Position numbers and translations under genes: made by a program. DNA of 36,190 bases from a virus: positions 1 through 36,190 of the IMG/VR virus record IMGVR_UViG_3300025769_016511, one strand, 5' to 3'. The notes under the pieces were generated by a model, which had not been told where the DNA came from, did no database searches, and saw nothing but the letters and a program-made list of their open reading frames with translations. How positions within the stretch are numbered: position 1 is the stretch's first letter; each line of letters begins with the position of its first letter. This document shows, in pieces, positions 1 through 8,274 of the stretch.

Positions 1-1
1 T

Positions 2-3000
2 ATTAAAAATTATCAAGAAATATATTCTGGAAATTATGGTGGATTTTTTGGAAAAGTATCTAATTTTACTTGGTCTTATAATAAAGATGGAACATATGAT
101 ATTACTTTAGATTTAATGTCTATGGGAGATGTAATAGAATCTCTTGTTACTAATATAGGTTTTGAAGGATTAGGAGCAAATGCCGTAGGAGCTTTACAAT
201 CTAATTATGAAAATTTCAAAACAGAGTTTCAATACGGACTTGATAAAACTGAATTCAATAAAAATCCTGATACCGAACTTACAGCTGCGGCAGAATCAGA
301 CTTATTAATAGAAATAGCATCAACAGACGCTTTAACAAATTTTCTTTTTGTAAACCAAATTTCTTTACAAAAAGGAGCAGAAAAAGGTGATTTTTTTAAT
401 ATAAGAGATGCAGCTTATAACCAATATGGAGGAACTATAGTAAGATCAGTTCCCCCTATGAAAAATTATTATGTAAGATTTGGAAAATTATTATCATTTA
501 TAAGATCAAACATATTACCTACAGTAAAAATAGGATCTTCTAAAGAAAATTTAATAGATATAGAAATAAATGAAAACTCATGTATAGTAAGTGCATTTCA
601 AAATCAAGTTTCTTTAGATCCTACAAAAGTATTAATTAACCCAAGATTTAGTCCTGGAATAAATGATCAATTTACTAAAACAGATGACAAACCTGTAGGT
701 CCATTATTTTTAAATAAACTTAAACCTTATACTATTGAAAAAAATGGTGTAATATATGGACAATTAATGAATCTTTATTTAAATACTGATTATATAATAA
801 AGTTAGTTAAAAATAAAAAAAATGATAAAAATCAAGTACCTTTATTTGACTTTTTAAAAGAAATATGTAATACTATTAATAAATCTTTAGGATCTGTAAA
901 TAATATTGAACCAATAATTAAAGATGAAAAAATTATAACTATTATAGATCAAAATCCAATTCCCGGAATTAGTAAAATAGCAGGTGATTTAGGAATTGAA
1001 GGGTATAATAATCCATCTACTGCTATAAATGTTTATGGGTATGGAGAAAAAACAGCTTCTTTTTTAAAAAATATTTCTTTTTCTACAAAAATAGGCCCTG
1101 AATTAGCTACTATGATTACGGTAGGAGCTGCTGCTAGTGGTACTAAAAATTATGATTCTTCTTTATTTAGTAAATGGAATGAAGGACTTAAAGATAGATT
1201 TAATGAAGAAATTGAAGAAGCTGAATATACACCATCTATAGCAGTTAATTCTTCAACGGTTGATATAATAGGTGAAATAAAAGAAGATACTAAATCTATT
1301 GAACGTTTAATTCAATCAAAAAATTCATACCAAAGAGCAAAATATCTTGAAGCAAGTGGTAAAGTAGATATAACTGGAGGAAGTATTTCCTCAGACAGAA
1401 CAGGAAGAAATGTTCTAAGGAAAAAAACTGGAACTACATTAGGTATAATTAATAATTATGAGGATACATTTATAGGATACACCCTCCCAATAAATGAAAA
1501 TGGTAAAACAGCCTATAAGTTTTTCCCAGCTGAAAACTACCCAGATAATTCTGCAGGTTATCAAAGTTTTATACAAGATGCTAGTACTTATTTAAAAGAA
1601 GAACAAGCAAAAGTAACCCAAACCCAAGCAGATATAAAGGCTTCTTTAGAAGCAGTTAAAAATAGTTATGAAGGGTGGTTAGTACAAGCATTTGGTGGTA
1701 CAGCTAAAAAACCAAATAACACATCAGTTAATATTGCATTAACAGGTTCAACTGGAGATGACGATATTGATCAATTAAATCAATCTACTTCAATGATTTC
1801 AGGAGCAGGTGGTGGAGCTGGTTCAGTAAAAATAGATAAAGCAACATGCGAAGGAGAAGGTCAAAGCTCTTATTTTGTTCAATATGAAAATACTAAATAT
1901 TTTAATTTTGAAGAAAATGATTTTTACAGTAGGGGTCAAAAATTATTTAAAGAAGCCCAAAACATAAAAAATATAGAAATTGCTAGTGAAACAAATGCGG
2001 CTTCTAATACTATAGGATTTATTCCTTTAGAATTTAAATTAGATATAGATGGGATGACTGGGTTTAAATTGTATAATTCTTTATTTATAAACCAACAATT
2101 CCTCCCTCAACAGTATCCTAAAGCAATGAAATTTTTAATTACGGCTCATGACCATAAAGTTTCATCAAATGGGTGGACTACTACTTTAAAAACTATTTCT
2201 GTACCTATAACTGAAGCTAACCCTAATATTAGATTAGCAGATCAACTAACACTAGACCAATTACAAGCATTAGAAGCATCATTACCTTCACATCCACTTC
2301 CACCAAACCAAAACCTAGGAACTGGAGGAACATTTGTACCACCAGATGGAACTACATTTGATATATCTAACCCAACAAGTATAGATGTAACATCCCCTTC
2401 AGGTTTTCCAACTATTACTATAAATAAAAAAACTAAACAACCAAAAATAATTGCTGGAAGTAAAAATCAATATCTGAATTATATAGGTGATATTGATAAA
2501 AGACCAGGATTAAAACGTTATTTCTTTGACACAGTTACAAAGAAAACTGCTGTAGTAATCCACCATACAGCTGGTTGGTCTAAAGGAGATAAAGGAAAAG
2601 GTACAAGTGGTGGATGGCAAACCAAAGCAGAAAAAGTAAATTATCCTATTGCTACTCAATATATTATTACTCAAGATGGCCATGTAGAATTATGTTTTAA
2701 TGAAGCATTTTGGTCGTACCATGCTAGTATTGGTACTCAAGATAAATATACTATCGGTATTGAGCTACAAGCTTTAGGGTATATGAAAAGAAAAAAGGAC
2801 AAAAATGGGAATATATATTACGAAAGATCTTCATATGATAAAAAAACAGGTACAACAAAATATACAACAATAAATAAGAAAAATGCTAAAGGCAGAGTTG
2901 TAAGTTCTTTAACAAATGTAGAAGATGTTAATTTAGATACTTTATTTTCCCAACCTGTAGATGAAAATGGAAACATAATTAGTTGGAGGGGTTATGATTA

Positions 3001-3820
3001 TTTCCAAAAATATTCCCCTGAACAACTACAAGCATTAGAAAGAGTACTTAGAGGAATAAAATCTAGACACCCTCAAATAGATTTTACCTACAATTATAAT
3101 CTTCTCTTTCCTAAAAAACCAATATATAATGGAGATCCTAAGAGTAAAAAGTTTATAGGTTTAAAAAATAAAAGTATGGTAATAACCCATAATACTACCA
3201 CAGGAAAGACAGACGTATTCCCACAAAAAGAACTATTATCTTTATTAAAAAGAATGGGTACCGAATTAGGTCCTTCAAAACCATTACCTAATGGAAAATT
3301 TTATGGTCAAGATGGAAATTTTGACTATCAGGTAGCTAATATTACAACAACTGGGGGTAGTGGAACAGCAGCCCAAACAGAAGCTGCTGCTGTAAGTGAA
3401 GCTCAATCTTACAGAAATTTAATGTTAGATATAATAGATAGTGTATATACAGAAGCTAGAGGCCTTTCAGCAGAATTTGGTGGTGTTTTCCAACCAAAAT
3501 CCCTAGGAGATAAAAACGTAGCAGGATCCGAAGTAAATAGATTTTGGTATTCAGCTAATGAATTAAAAAAATTAATTAAAATGGTACCTGATGACCAAGC
3601 TTTAAAATTATTTAAAGATCAATTAAATAATAGTTGGAAAAGAAAAAAATATGCACTTATTAATATAGGAACCAACCCCACACTTAGAGTTTCAGGCAAA
3701 GGAGTAGCAAAATCTCCACCGGGGTATACTAGCCCAAATAATTTTGATAGTGATTTAGAAGAGGCTTGGGAGGGAATGTTTAATAGAGACTCTTTTAGAG
3801 GTGCAACAGTCGATTTTTAA
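2..3820 (+). CDS. Tail/baseplate hub-like protein with embedded N-acetylmuramoyl-L-alanine amidase domain (5' end missing)
   Basis: The frame is open to the left edge, so the true start lies upstream; the first in-frame ATG is at 116 and residues are numbered from it. Residues just before and after it (GFFGKV..FTWSYN.DGTY.I, GDVIESL) and a segment near 650-720 (DIDGMTGFKLYN, LITAHDHKVSSNGWTTTL) resemble baseplate hub proteins of marine T4-like phages (from memory). A PGRP/Amidase_2 domain spans about 810-1040: VVIHHTAG with His816, WSYHAS with His869, GIELQ, and THNTTTGKTD with His1025, Lys1031 and Asp1033. These match the zinc and catalytic positions of AmpD/T7 lysozyme-type amidases. About 60 lysine-rich residues interrupt the domain. 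Gly-rich linkers occur near 565. The likely role is a virion protein that cuts peptidoglycan at DNA entry. The amidase call is strong; the hub call is moderate. Confidence 0.8.
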   Translation: MKNYQEIYSGNYGGFFGKVSNFTWSYNKDGTYDITLDLMSMGDVIESLVTNIGFEGLGANAVGALQSNYENFKTEFQYGLDKTEFNKNPDTELTAAAESDLLIEIASTDALTNFLFVNQISLQKGAEKGDFFNIRDAAYNQYGGTIVRSVPPMKNYYVRFGKLLSFIRSNILPTVKIGSSKENLIDIEINENSCIVSAFQNQVSLDPTKVLINPRFSPGINDQFTKTDDKPVGPLFLNKLKPYTIEKNGVIYGQLMNLYLNTDYIIKLVKNKKNDKNQVPLFDFLKEICNTINKSLGSVNNIEPIIKDEKIITIIDQNPIPGISKIAGDLGIEGYNNPSTAINVYGYGEKTASFLKNISFSTKIGPELATMITVGAAASGTKNYDSSLFSKWNEGLKDRFNEEIEEAEYTPSIAVNSSTVDIIGEIKEDTKSIERLIQSKNSYQRAKYLEASGKVDITGGSISSDRTGRNVLRKKTGTTLGIINNYEDTFIGYTLPINENGKTAYKFFPAENYPDNSAGYQSFIQDASTYLKEEQAKVTQTQADIKASLEAVKNSYEGWLVQAFGGTAKKPNNTSVNIALTGSTGDDDIDQLNQSTSMISGAGGGAGSVKIDKATCEGEGQSSYFVQYENTKYFNFEENDFYSRGQKLFKEAQNIKNIEIASETNAASNTIGFIPLEFKLDIDGMTGFKLYNSLFINQQFLPQQYPKAMKFLITAHDHKVSSNGWTTTLKTISVPITEANPNIRLADQLTLDQLQALEASLPSHPLPPNQNLGTGGTFVPPDGTTFDISNPTSIDVTSPSGFPTITINKKTKQPKIIAGSKNQYLNYIGDIDKRPGLKRYFFDTVTKKTAVVIHHTAGWSKGDKGKGTSGGWQTKAEKVNYPIATQYIITQDGHVELCFNEAFWSYHASIGTQDKYTIGIELQALGYMKRKKDKNGNIYYERSSYDKKTGTTKYTTINKKNAKGRVVSSLTNVEDVNLDTLFSQPVDENGNIISWRGYDYFQKYSPEQLQALERVLRGIKSRHPQIDFTYNYNLLFPKKPIYNGDPKSKKFIGLKNKSMVITHNTTTGKTDVFPQKELLSLLKRMGTELGPSKPLPNGKFYGQDGNFDYQVANITTTGGSGTAAQTEAAAVSEAQSYRNLMLDIIDSVYTEARGLSAEFGGVFQPKSLGDKNVAGSEVNRFWYSANELKKLIKMVPDDQALKLFKDQLNNSWKRKKYALINIGTNPTLRVSGKGVAKSPPGYTSPNNFDSDLEEAWEGMFNRDSFRGATVDF

Positions 3821-3831
3821 AAAAATAATAT

Positions 3832-4548
3832 ATGTATTTTCCTAAATCCCAAATAAAGACAAACCAAATTACCAACGGTGATGAATTTCAATATCTTAAT
3901 TCAGGTATAGAATATGTAGGATATTATTTTACAACATCAACAGGAAAAACATACACAGGAAAAACACCAGATGACACACCTACTAGGGAATTAGTTTTAA
4001 TTAATAATGGGTATGGTGATGAAAAACTAGATGCTGATGATGAAGGTGGAGCTTGGGATAGAGAAGCAAATCATTATTCATTGGATGCTGCATATTTAAA
4101 TTCAACTAAATTAGAATTTTTAGAAAATGCCCCTGTACCTCCTAAACAATGCTATCCAACCCCTACAGAAAAAGACTATCAAAATGGAGAAATTTTAAGG
4201 TTTTTTGCAAGTAAGGTTAATGATCATACAATAATCGAAATTGATGTTGATCAATACAAACTCTTTCAAAACCAAGCTCCATCTACTCAATTTAGATTGT
4301 ATCAAACATTTAATTTATTTTGGCAAATCACAGGAAAGAAAAATGAAGTGTATAATACCAATAGAAATATTGTATTAGCAATTCAAAATAATTTAAAAAT
4401 TCATTCATTTTCCCAATATTTTAAAGGTAAATTTGACCAATTTTGTAATCCTAAAGATAAACTAGAAGCAAAAGCTAAAGAAAATAAAAATCAAGAAACA
4501 GAAAATAAAAATAAAGAATCCCTTGGATATAGCACAAAGGGTTATTAA
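3832..4548 (+). CDS. Hypothetical protein, probably tail-associated
   Basis: This 238-residue protein was not recognised. It starts 11 bases after the hub/amidase gene with an A-rich leader and no Shine-Dalgarno, so it is probably co-transcribed with it. The body is mixed alpha/beta in character with many Tyr, Asn and Gln residues and no obvious membrane segment or signal peptide. The last 35 residues are almost entirely Lys, Glu, Asn and Gln, a low-complexity charged tail. Its position directly after a virion protein suggests a structural or baseplate-assembly role, but nothing in the sequence proves that. Confidence 0.6.
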   Translation: MYFPKSQIKTNQITNGDEFQYLNSGIEYVGYYFTTSTGKTYTGKTPDDTPTRELVLINNGYGDEKLDADDEGGAWDREANHYSLDAAYLNSTKLEFLENAPVPPKQCYPTPTEKDYQNGEILRFFASKVNDHTIIEIDVDQYKLFQNQAPSTQFRLYQTFNLFWQITGKKNEVYNTNRNIVLAIQNNLKIHSFSQYFKGKFDQFCNPKDKLEAKAKENKNQETENKNKESLGYSTKGY

Positions 4549-4571
4549 CGTTACGGAAATAAATAGGTTAT

Positions 4572-5849
4572 ATGTACTGGCTTGTAGAAAACGAGGAACA
4601 GTTAAATGTTTTAATAAATAGTGGTTATAAAAAGGCTTTCATTGAGGTAATACCTTATAATGATACTATACACCCCGCACAAAATAATGTAAGTTTAGTG
4701 TATATTAGACCGATTAAAGCAAGCAAAGGCTTTATGGTATGTATTACACATAGTGAAGCTTTAAATGCGTTAAATGCGCGTATAAACGATATTTTAAACA
4801 AATTTGAAATATTATATTGTCGTGATAAGAAAGAAATATTACATTATTTTCCATTAAAAGCTCTTTATGACATAAATACACCACCTACTACGTATATACG
4901 ACCTACAACACCTACACATGATTTATATTATAGACAACATAAGGATAATCCGGAATTAAATTTAATTATACCGATTGTTAAACATTATGAAATATGTGAA
5001 ACGATTTTTAGAGATCTAAAAGCGAATATTAACAGACAAAAAACAAAATATGATGACTTCTTTAACAATAAAACCTCAGTGGTATTCAACGCAATCGAGA
5101 GAAGTGGAATACAAATACATAATGAAACCTTCGAAGAATATTTCCATCCCGTTGATGGTAAATCCGTCTACACTCAGTTCAACTTAAAAACAACAACAAC
5201 AAGACCTTCAAATAAATTTAACAATGTAAATTATGCAGCACTTAATAAAGAAAACGGATGTAGGAAATCTTTTATACCTTCTAATGATTGGTTTATTGAA
5301 ATTGATATTAGTGCTTTCCATCCTAGTTTGTCTTGTCGTCTCATCGATTATAGTTTTGCCACTAGTGATATTCACAAGCATCTACAATCACTCTACGGAG
5401 TAAGTTATAAAGAATCAAAGGAATTAACGTTTAAACAGTTATACGGAGGAGTATTTAAACAATATAAACATCTGGAATTTTTTAATAAAATTGATTTATA
5501 TGTAAAAAAAATCTGGAATGAATTTAATAAAAATGGGTTTATAGAATGTCCAATTTCGGGTTTTGTATATACGAAGGAAGGATTGGGTGAAATGAAACCT
5601 CAAAAGTTGTTTAATTATATGTTGCAAAATATGGAAACTTCACAAAATGTTTTGATATTGTGGGATATGTTTTGTATATTGAGGAAATATAAAACGAAGC
5701 TGGTATTATATACTTATGATTCGTTTTTATTTGATTTTAAAGAAGGAGAAGATAAATTATTAAATGAAATTAGAGATATTTTCAAAAAATATAAACTAAA
5801 TATAAAAGAAATAAAAGGTTATGATTACAACTTTGGAGAAACTGCCTAA
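4572..5849 (+). CDS. Short divergent family A (Pol I-like) DNA polymerase
   Basis: This 425-residue protein keeps the order of Pol I polymerase motifs. A thumb-to-palm stretch (FNAIERSGIQIHNETF, 172-187) is followed by a TTTTRPS..FNNVNYAALN segment (207-225) matching the T.TGR.SS..PN.QN region. Motif A is FIEIDISAFHPS with Asp245. The O helix is K283-x3-F287-x3-Y291-G292. Motif C is LYTYDSFLFDF with Asp383, where YDS replaces the usual HDE. The N-terminal 150 residues could be a worn 3'-5' exonuclease fold; its acidic residues were not found. It is much shorter than Pol I (about 930) or T7 polymerase (about 700). It lies just before the gp32-uvsX-gp41 set and overlaps the next gene by 29 bases. 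It could be a repair, lesion-bypass or priming polymerase; activity is inferred. Confidence 0.75.
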   Translation: MYWLVENEEQLNVLINSGYKKAFIEVIPYNDTIHPAQNNVSLVYIRPIKASKGFMVCITHSEALNALNARINDILNKFEILYCRDKKEILHYFPLKALYDINTPPTTYIRPTTPTHDLYYRQHKDNPELNLIIPIVKHYEICETIFRDLKANINRQKTKYDDFFNNKTSVVFNAIERSGIQIHNETFEEYFHPVDGKSVYTQFNLKTTTTRPSNKFNNVNYAALNKENGCRKSFIPSNDWFIEIDISAFHPSLSCRLIDYSFATSDIHKHLQSLYGVSYKESKELTFKQLYGGVFKQYKHLEFFNKIDLYVKKIWNEFNKNGFIECPISGFVYTKEGLGEMKPQKLFNYMLQNMETSQNVLILWDMFCILRKYKTKLVLYTYDSFLFDFKEGEDKLLNEIRDIFKKYKLNIKEIKGYDYNFGETA

Positions 5850-6288
5850 TACGTATAACGCGAAATACGACGTTATAACAGACATTAAAAAAATAGGCGA
5901 CTTGAATAATAAATTATTTTGTACCTTTACGGATTTAGAAGGGCTAGATACATTAATAGAAGATATTAAATCAAAATATAGTATCATCTATAACAAATTA
6001 TTTGTTTTAGAAATTATAGGAAAAGATGAATATGTTGTCACCTATAATGTTGACCAAGCAAATATAGGATCTATCCCAGAAAACACAATCCTAGTACACA
6101 GGAAAAAAGAATCAAATACTTTATATACTATTAATGCTTTAAATGAGTTAATAAAAAAACTTAATGGAGGAGTAGTTGATACCAAGTATAAAGTAGATTG
6201 GCAACATTATAGAAATTGTGTTTTACTTACACAACACAATGAACTTAATCAATTGAATACAAAAATATACAAAATAATAGAAGTATAG
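5821..6288 (+). CDS. Hypothetical protein downstream of the PolA-like gene
   Basis: This 155-residue protein was not recognised. Its ATG lies 29 bases inside the end of the PolA-like gene, which suggests translational coupling and perhaps a shared function. It is soluble and has no signal peptide or membrane segment. The middle reads like alternating beta strands (SIIYNKLFVLEI, DEYVVTYNV, NTILVHRKK), followed by a helical part and KVDWQHYRNCVLL. Its stop codon abuts the TTTGG...CCAAA palindrome of the next promoter, so it appears to be the last gene of its transcript. A polymerase accessory role is possible but only by position. Confidence 0.6.
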   Translation: MITTLEKLPNTYNAKYDVITDIKKIGDLNNKLFCTFTDLEGLDTLIEDIKSKYSIIYNKLFVLEIIGKDEYVVTYNVDQANIGSIPENTILVHRKKESNTLYTINALNELIKKLNGGVVDTKYKVDWQHYRNCVLLTQHNELNQLNTKIYKIIEV

Positions 6289-6320
6289 TTTGGCTCCCCA
6301 AATTATAGTTCGTATATTCA
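6289..6320 (+). promoter_or_regulatory. Bacteroidota-type promoter with palindrome, upstream of gp32
   Basis: A TTTG (-33-like) at 6289-6292 lies exactly 24 bases before TATATTCA (-7-like, 6313-6320), which is preceded by TTCG. The TTTG is the left arm of a palindrome, TTTGG-CTCC-CCAAA. The same module, with the same 24-base phase, is repeated at 18167-18198. The Bacteroidota consensus is TTTG/TAnnTTTG, and TATATTCA matches TAnnTT. It falls between genes and is 40 bases before the gp32-like start. Confidence 0.6.
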
Positions 6321-6359
6321 GTTACATATAAACAGTTATAATTAAAATTAGTTACATTT

Positions 6360-7190
6360 ATGGATTTATCAAAACTTAAACAGAAATTGGATACCCTCCA
6401 ATCAAAACCACAGGGTGGCCAAAAGACCGATTACTCATTAATTTATTGGAAACCTACAATAGGTAAACAACAGATTAGAATTGTACCATCAGCGTATGAT
6501 GCTTCAAACCCATTTTCAGAACTTAAGTTCTATTATGGTATTACAAATAAGGTTATGATTTCACCAACAAATTTTGGAGAAAAAGACCCGATTGCTTTAT
6601 TTGCAGGAAAATTACGTGAAGGAGAATACAATAAAGAAAATTATGTTCTAGCTAAGAAATTAGACCCTAAAAACAGGATTTTTGTTCCCGTTGTAGTACG
6701 TGGAGAAGAAGATAAAGGTGTTAGATTATGGCAATTTGGAAAACTAGTATATGAAGAATTATTAGCTCTTGCAGTTGATGATGAAATTGGAGATTATACT
6801 GATATTGTAAATGGTAGAGACCTTACAGTAGAAACAGTAGGACCAGAAGCAACTGGTACTCCTTATAATAAATCATCAGTTAGAGTAAGATTAAAAACAT
6901 CCCCACTTAGTGAAGATGCTTCATTAGTAGAAAAATGGACAAACGAGCAACCAAATCCTAAAGGGGATTTATTTAAACGTTATTCATTTGACGAAATGAA
7001 AGTAGCACTAGAAAAATGGTTATCCCCAGAAGAAGATGATTTAGAAGAAATAGCTCCAGCTCCGGTTGCATCAAAATCTCAAACAAACTTTAGTTTAGAT
7101 ACTTCAAAAGCTAAACAAAGTAAAGGAGATAAATTTGATTCATTATTTGATGATAAATCTAGTAATAATGGTGATGATCTTCCTTTCTAA
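6360..7190 (+). CDS. 32: Single-stranded DNA-binding protein, gp32-like
   Basis: This 276-residue protein would coat single-stranded DNA during replication and recombination. The N-terminus (LKQKLDTLQ) resembles the gp32 self-interaction region. The core (YWKPTIGKQQIRIVPS, residues about 29-45, then LKFYYG, RIFVPVVVRGEEDKG, LWQFGK) is typical of gp32 proteins of marine T4-like phages. The C-terminus is acidic and ends DDLPF. There is no cysteine anywhere, so the zinc finger of T4 gp32 is absent. The DDLPF tip looks like the tail of bacterial SSB (DDDIPF), which docks partner proteins. It is the first gene after a promoter-like site and lies 2 bases before uvsX. Confidence 0.88.
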   Translation: MDLSKLKQKLDTLQSKPQGGQKTDYSLIYWKPTIGKQQIRIVPSAYDASNPFSELKFYYGITNKVMISPTNFGEKDPIALFAGKLREGEYNKENYVLAKKLDPKNRIFVPVVVRGEEDKGVRLWQFGKLVYEELLALAVDDEIGDYTDIVNGRDLTVETVGPEATGTPYNKSSVRVRLKTSPLSEDASLVEKWTNEQPNPKGDLFKRYSFDEMKVALEKWLSPEEDDLEEIAPAPVASKSQTNFSLDTSKAKQSKGDKFDSLFDDKSSNNGDDLPF

Positions 7191-7192
7191 AT

Positions 7193-8266
7193 ATGGCAAA
7201 AAAGATAGCAAAGTCTCTCTCGGCAGCAGTGTCTGCCGAGATTAAGAGCAAATTTGATTTAAATAAATTTAAATCGTCTAAAGGTTTAAATAAAAATGTC
7301 AAATTTAAGGACCAACAGTGGATACCACTATCCCCTGCTTTTCAAAAGGTTGCTGGGGTACCTGGCATACCAATGGGGCATATTTCTTTACTTAGAGGAC
7401 ACTCTGACACCGGTAAAACTACTGCGTTATTAGAAGCAGCAGTATCAGCTCAAAATATGGGAATACTTCCTGTATTTATTATTACTGAAATGAAATGGAA
7501 TTGGGAACATGCAGCCCAAATGGGTTTAGAAGTTAATTTAATTAAAGATGATGAAGGTGATGTTGTAGATTACGAAGGTAATTTTATTTATGTAGATAGA
7601 GAAACTTTACATACTATTGAAGATGTAGCAGCATTTATTATGGATTTACAGAATGAACAGAAAAAAGGTAATTTACCTTATGACTTAGCATTTTTCTGGG
7701 ATTCAATTGGATCTATCCCTTGTGCAATGTCAGTTGAAAAACTGAAAAACAACAATGAATGGAATGCAGGAGCAATGTCAACTCAATTTGGTAATACAGT
7801 TAATCAGAGTATTGTAATGTCTCGTAAAGAATCATCACCATATACTAATACATTAATTGCAGTTAATAAAGTTTGGACAGCAAAAGCTGAATCCCCTATG
7901 GGTCAGCCAAAAATGATGAATAAAGGTGGAATGGCAATGTGGTATGATGCTACATTTGTAGTTACATTTGGTAATATTTCAAATGCTGGTACATCTAAAA
8001 TTAAAGCAATCAAAGGTGGTATGCAGGTAGAATGGGGTAAAAGAACAAATTTACAAATTGATAAAAACCATGTTAATGGTATGCAATCAAGAGGTAAAAT
8101 TGTTATGACAAACCATGGTTTTATCCAAGATACAGACAAAGATAAAAATGAGTATAAAAAATCTCATGCTGATGAATGGTCAAAAATCTTAGGGGGAGGA
8201 CAATTTAAGATTGTAGAAGACCAAGAAGATACAACACCTGTACTTTACGACGTACAAGACTTATAA
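7193..8266 (+). CDS. uvsX: UvsX RecA-like recombinase
   Basis: This 357-residue protein is the ATP-dependent strand-exchange recombinase used in T4-type recombination-dependent replication. The Walker A motif is GHSDTGKTT (69-77) and Walker B is LAFFWDSIG with Asp170. The surrounding pattern (VFIITEMKWNWEHAAQMG, then NTLIAVNKVW) is that of UvsX. The length is close to T4 UvsX (about 390). The start 2 bases after the gp32 stop gives tight coupling with the SSB. A perfect GC-rich stem-loop lies in codons 9-17, unusual in this AT-rich genome, and may affect early translation. Confidence 0.93.
   Translation: MAKKIAKSLSAAVSAEIKSKFDLNKFKSSKGLNKNVKFKDQQWIPLSPAFQKVAGVPGIPMGHISLLRGHSDTGKTTALLEAAVSAQNMGILPVFIITEMKWNWEHAAQMGLEVNLIKDDEGDVVDYEGNFIYVDRETLHTIEDVAAFIMDLQNEQKKGNLPYDLAFFWDSIGSIPCAMSVEKLKNNNEWNAGAMSTQFGNTVNQSIVMSRKESSPYTNTLIAVNKVWTAKAESPMGQPKMMNKGGMAMWYDATFVVTFGNISNAGTSKIKAIKGGMQVEWGKRTNLQIDKNHVNGMQSRGKIVMTNHGFIQDTDKDKNEYKKSHADEWSKILGGGQFKIVEDQEDTTPVLYDVQDL
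7218..7241 (+). other. Perfect 9-bp stem-loop inside the start of uvsX
   Basis: TCTCGGCAG at 7218-7226 pairs perfectly with CTGCCGAGA at 7233-7241 around a 6-base loop (CAGTGT). It begins 25 bases after the uvsX start codon. The stem is GC-rich, whereas the surroundings are about two-thirds A+T or more. It could tune translation or mRNA stability; it could also be chance in a coding sequence. Confidence 0.5.
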
Positions 8267-8274
8267 ACAAGAAC

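Noticed and set aside
4518-4540. CCCTT...AAGGG as a terminator after the gene at 3832
   Set aside because: The stem is only 5 bp with a 13-base loop, lies inside the coding end, and has no T run.
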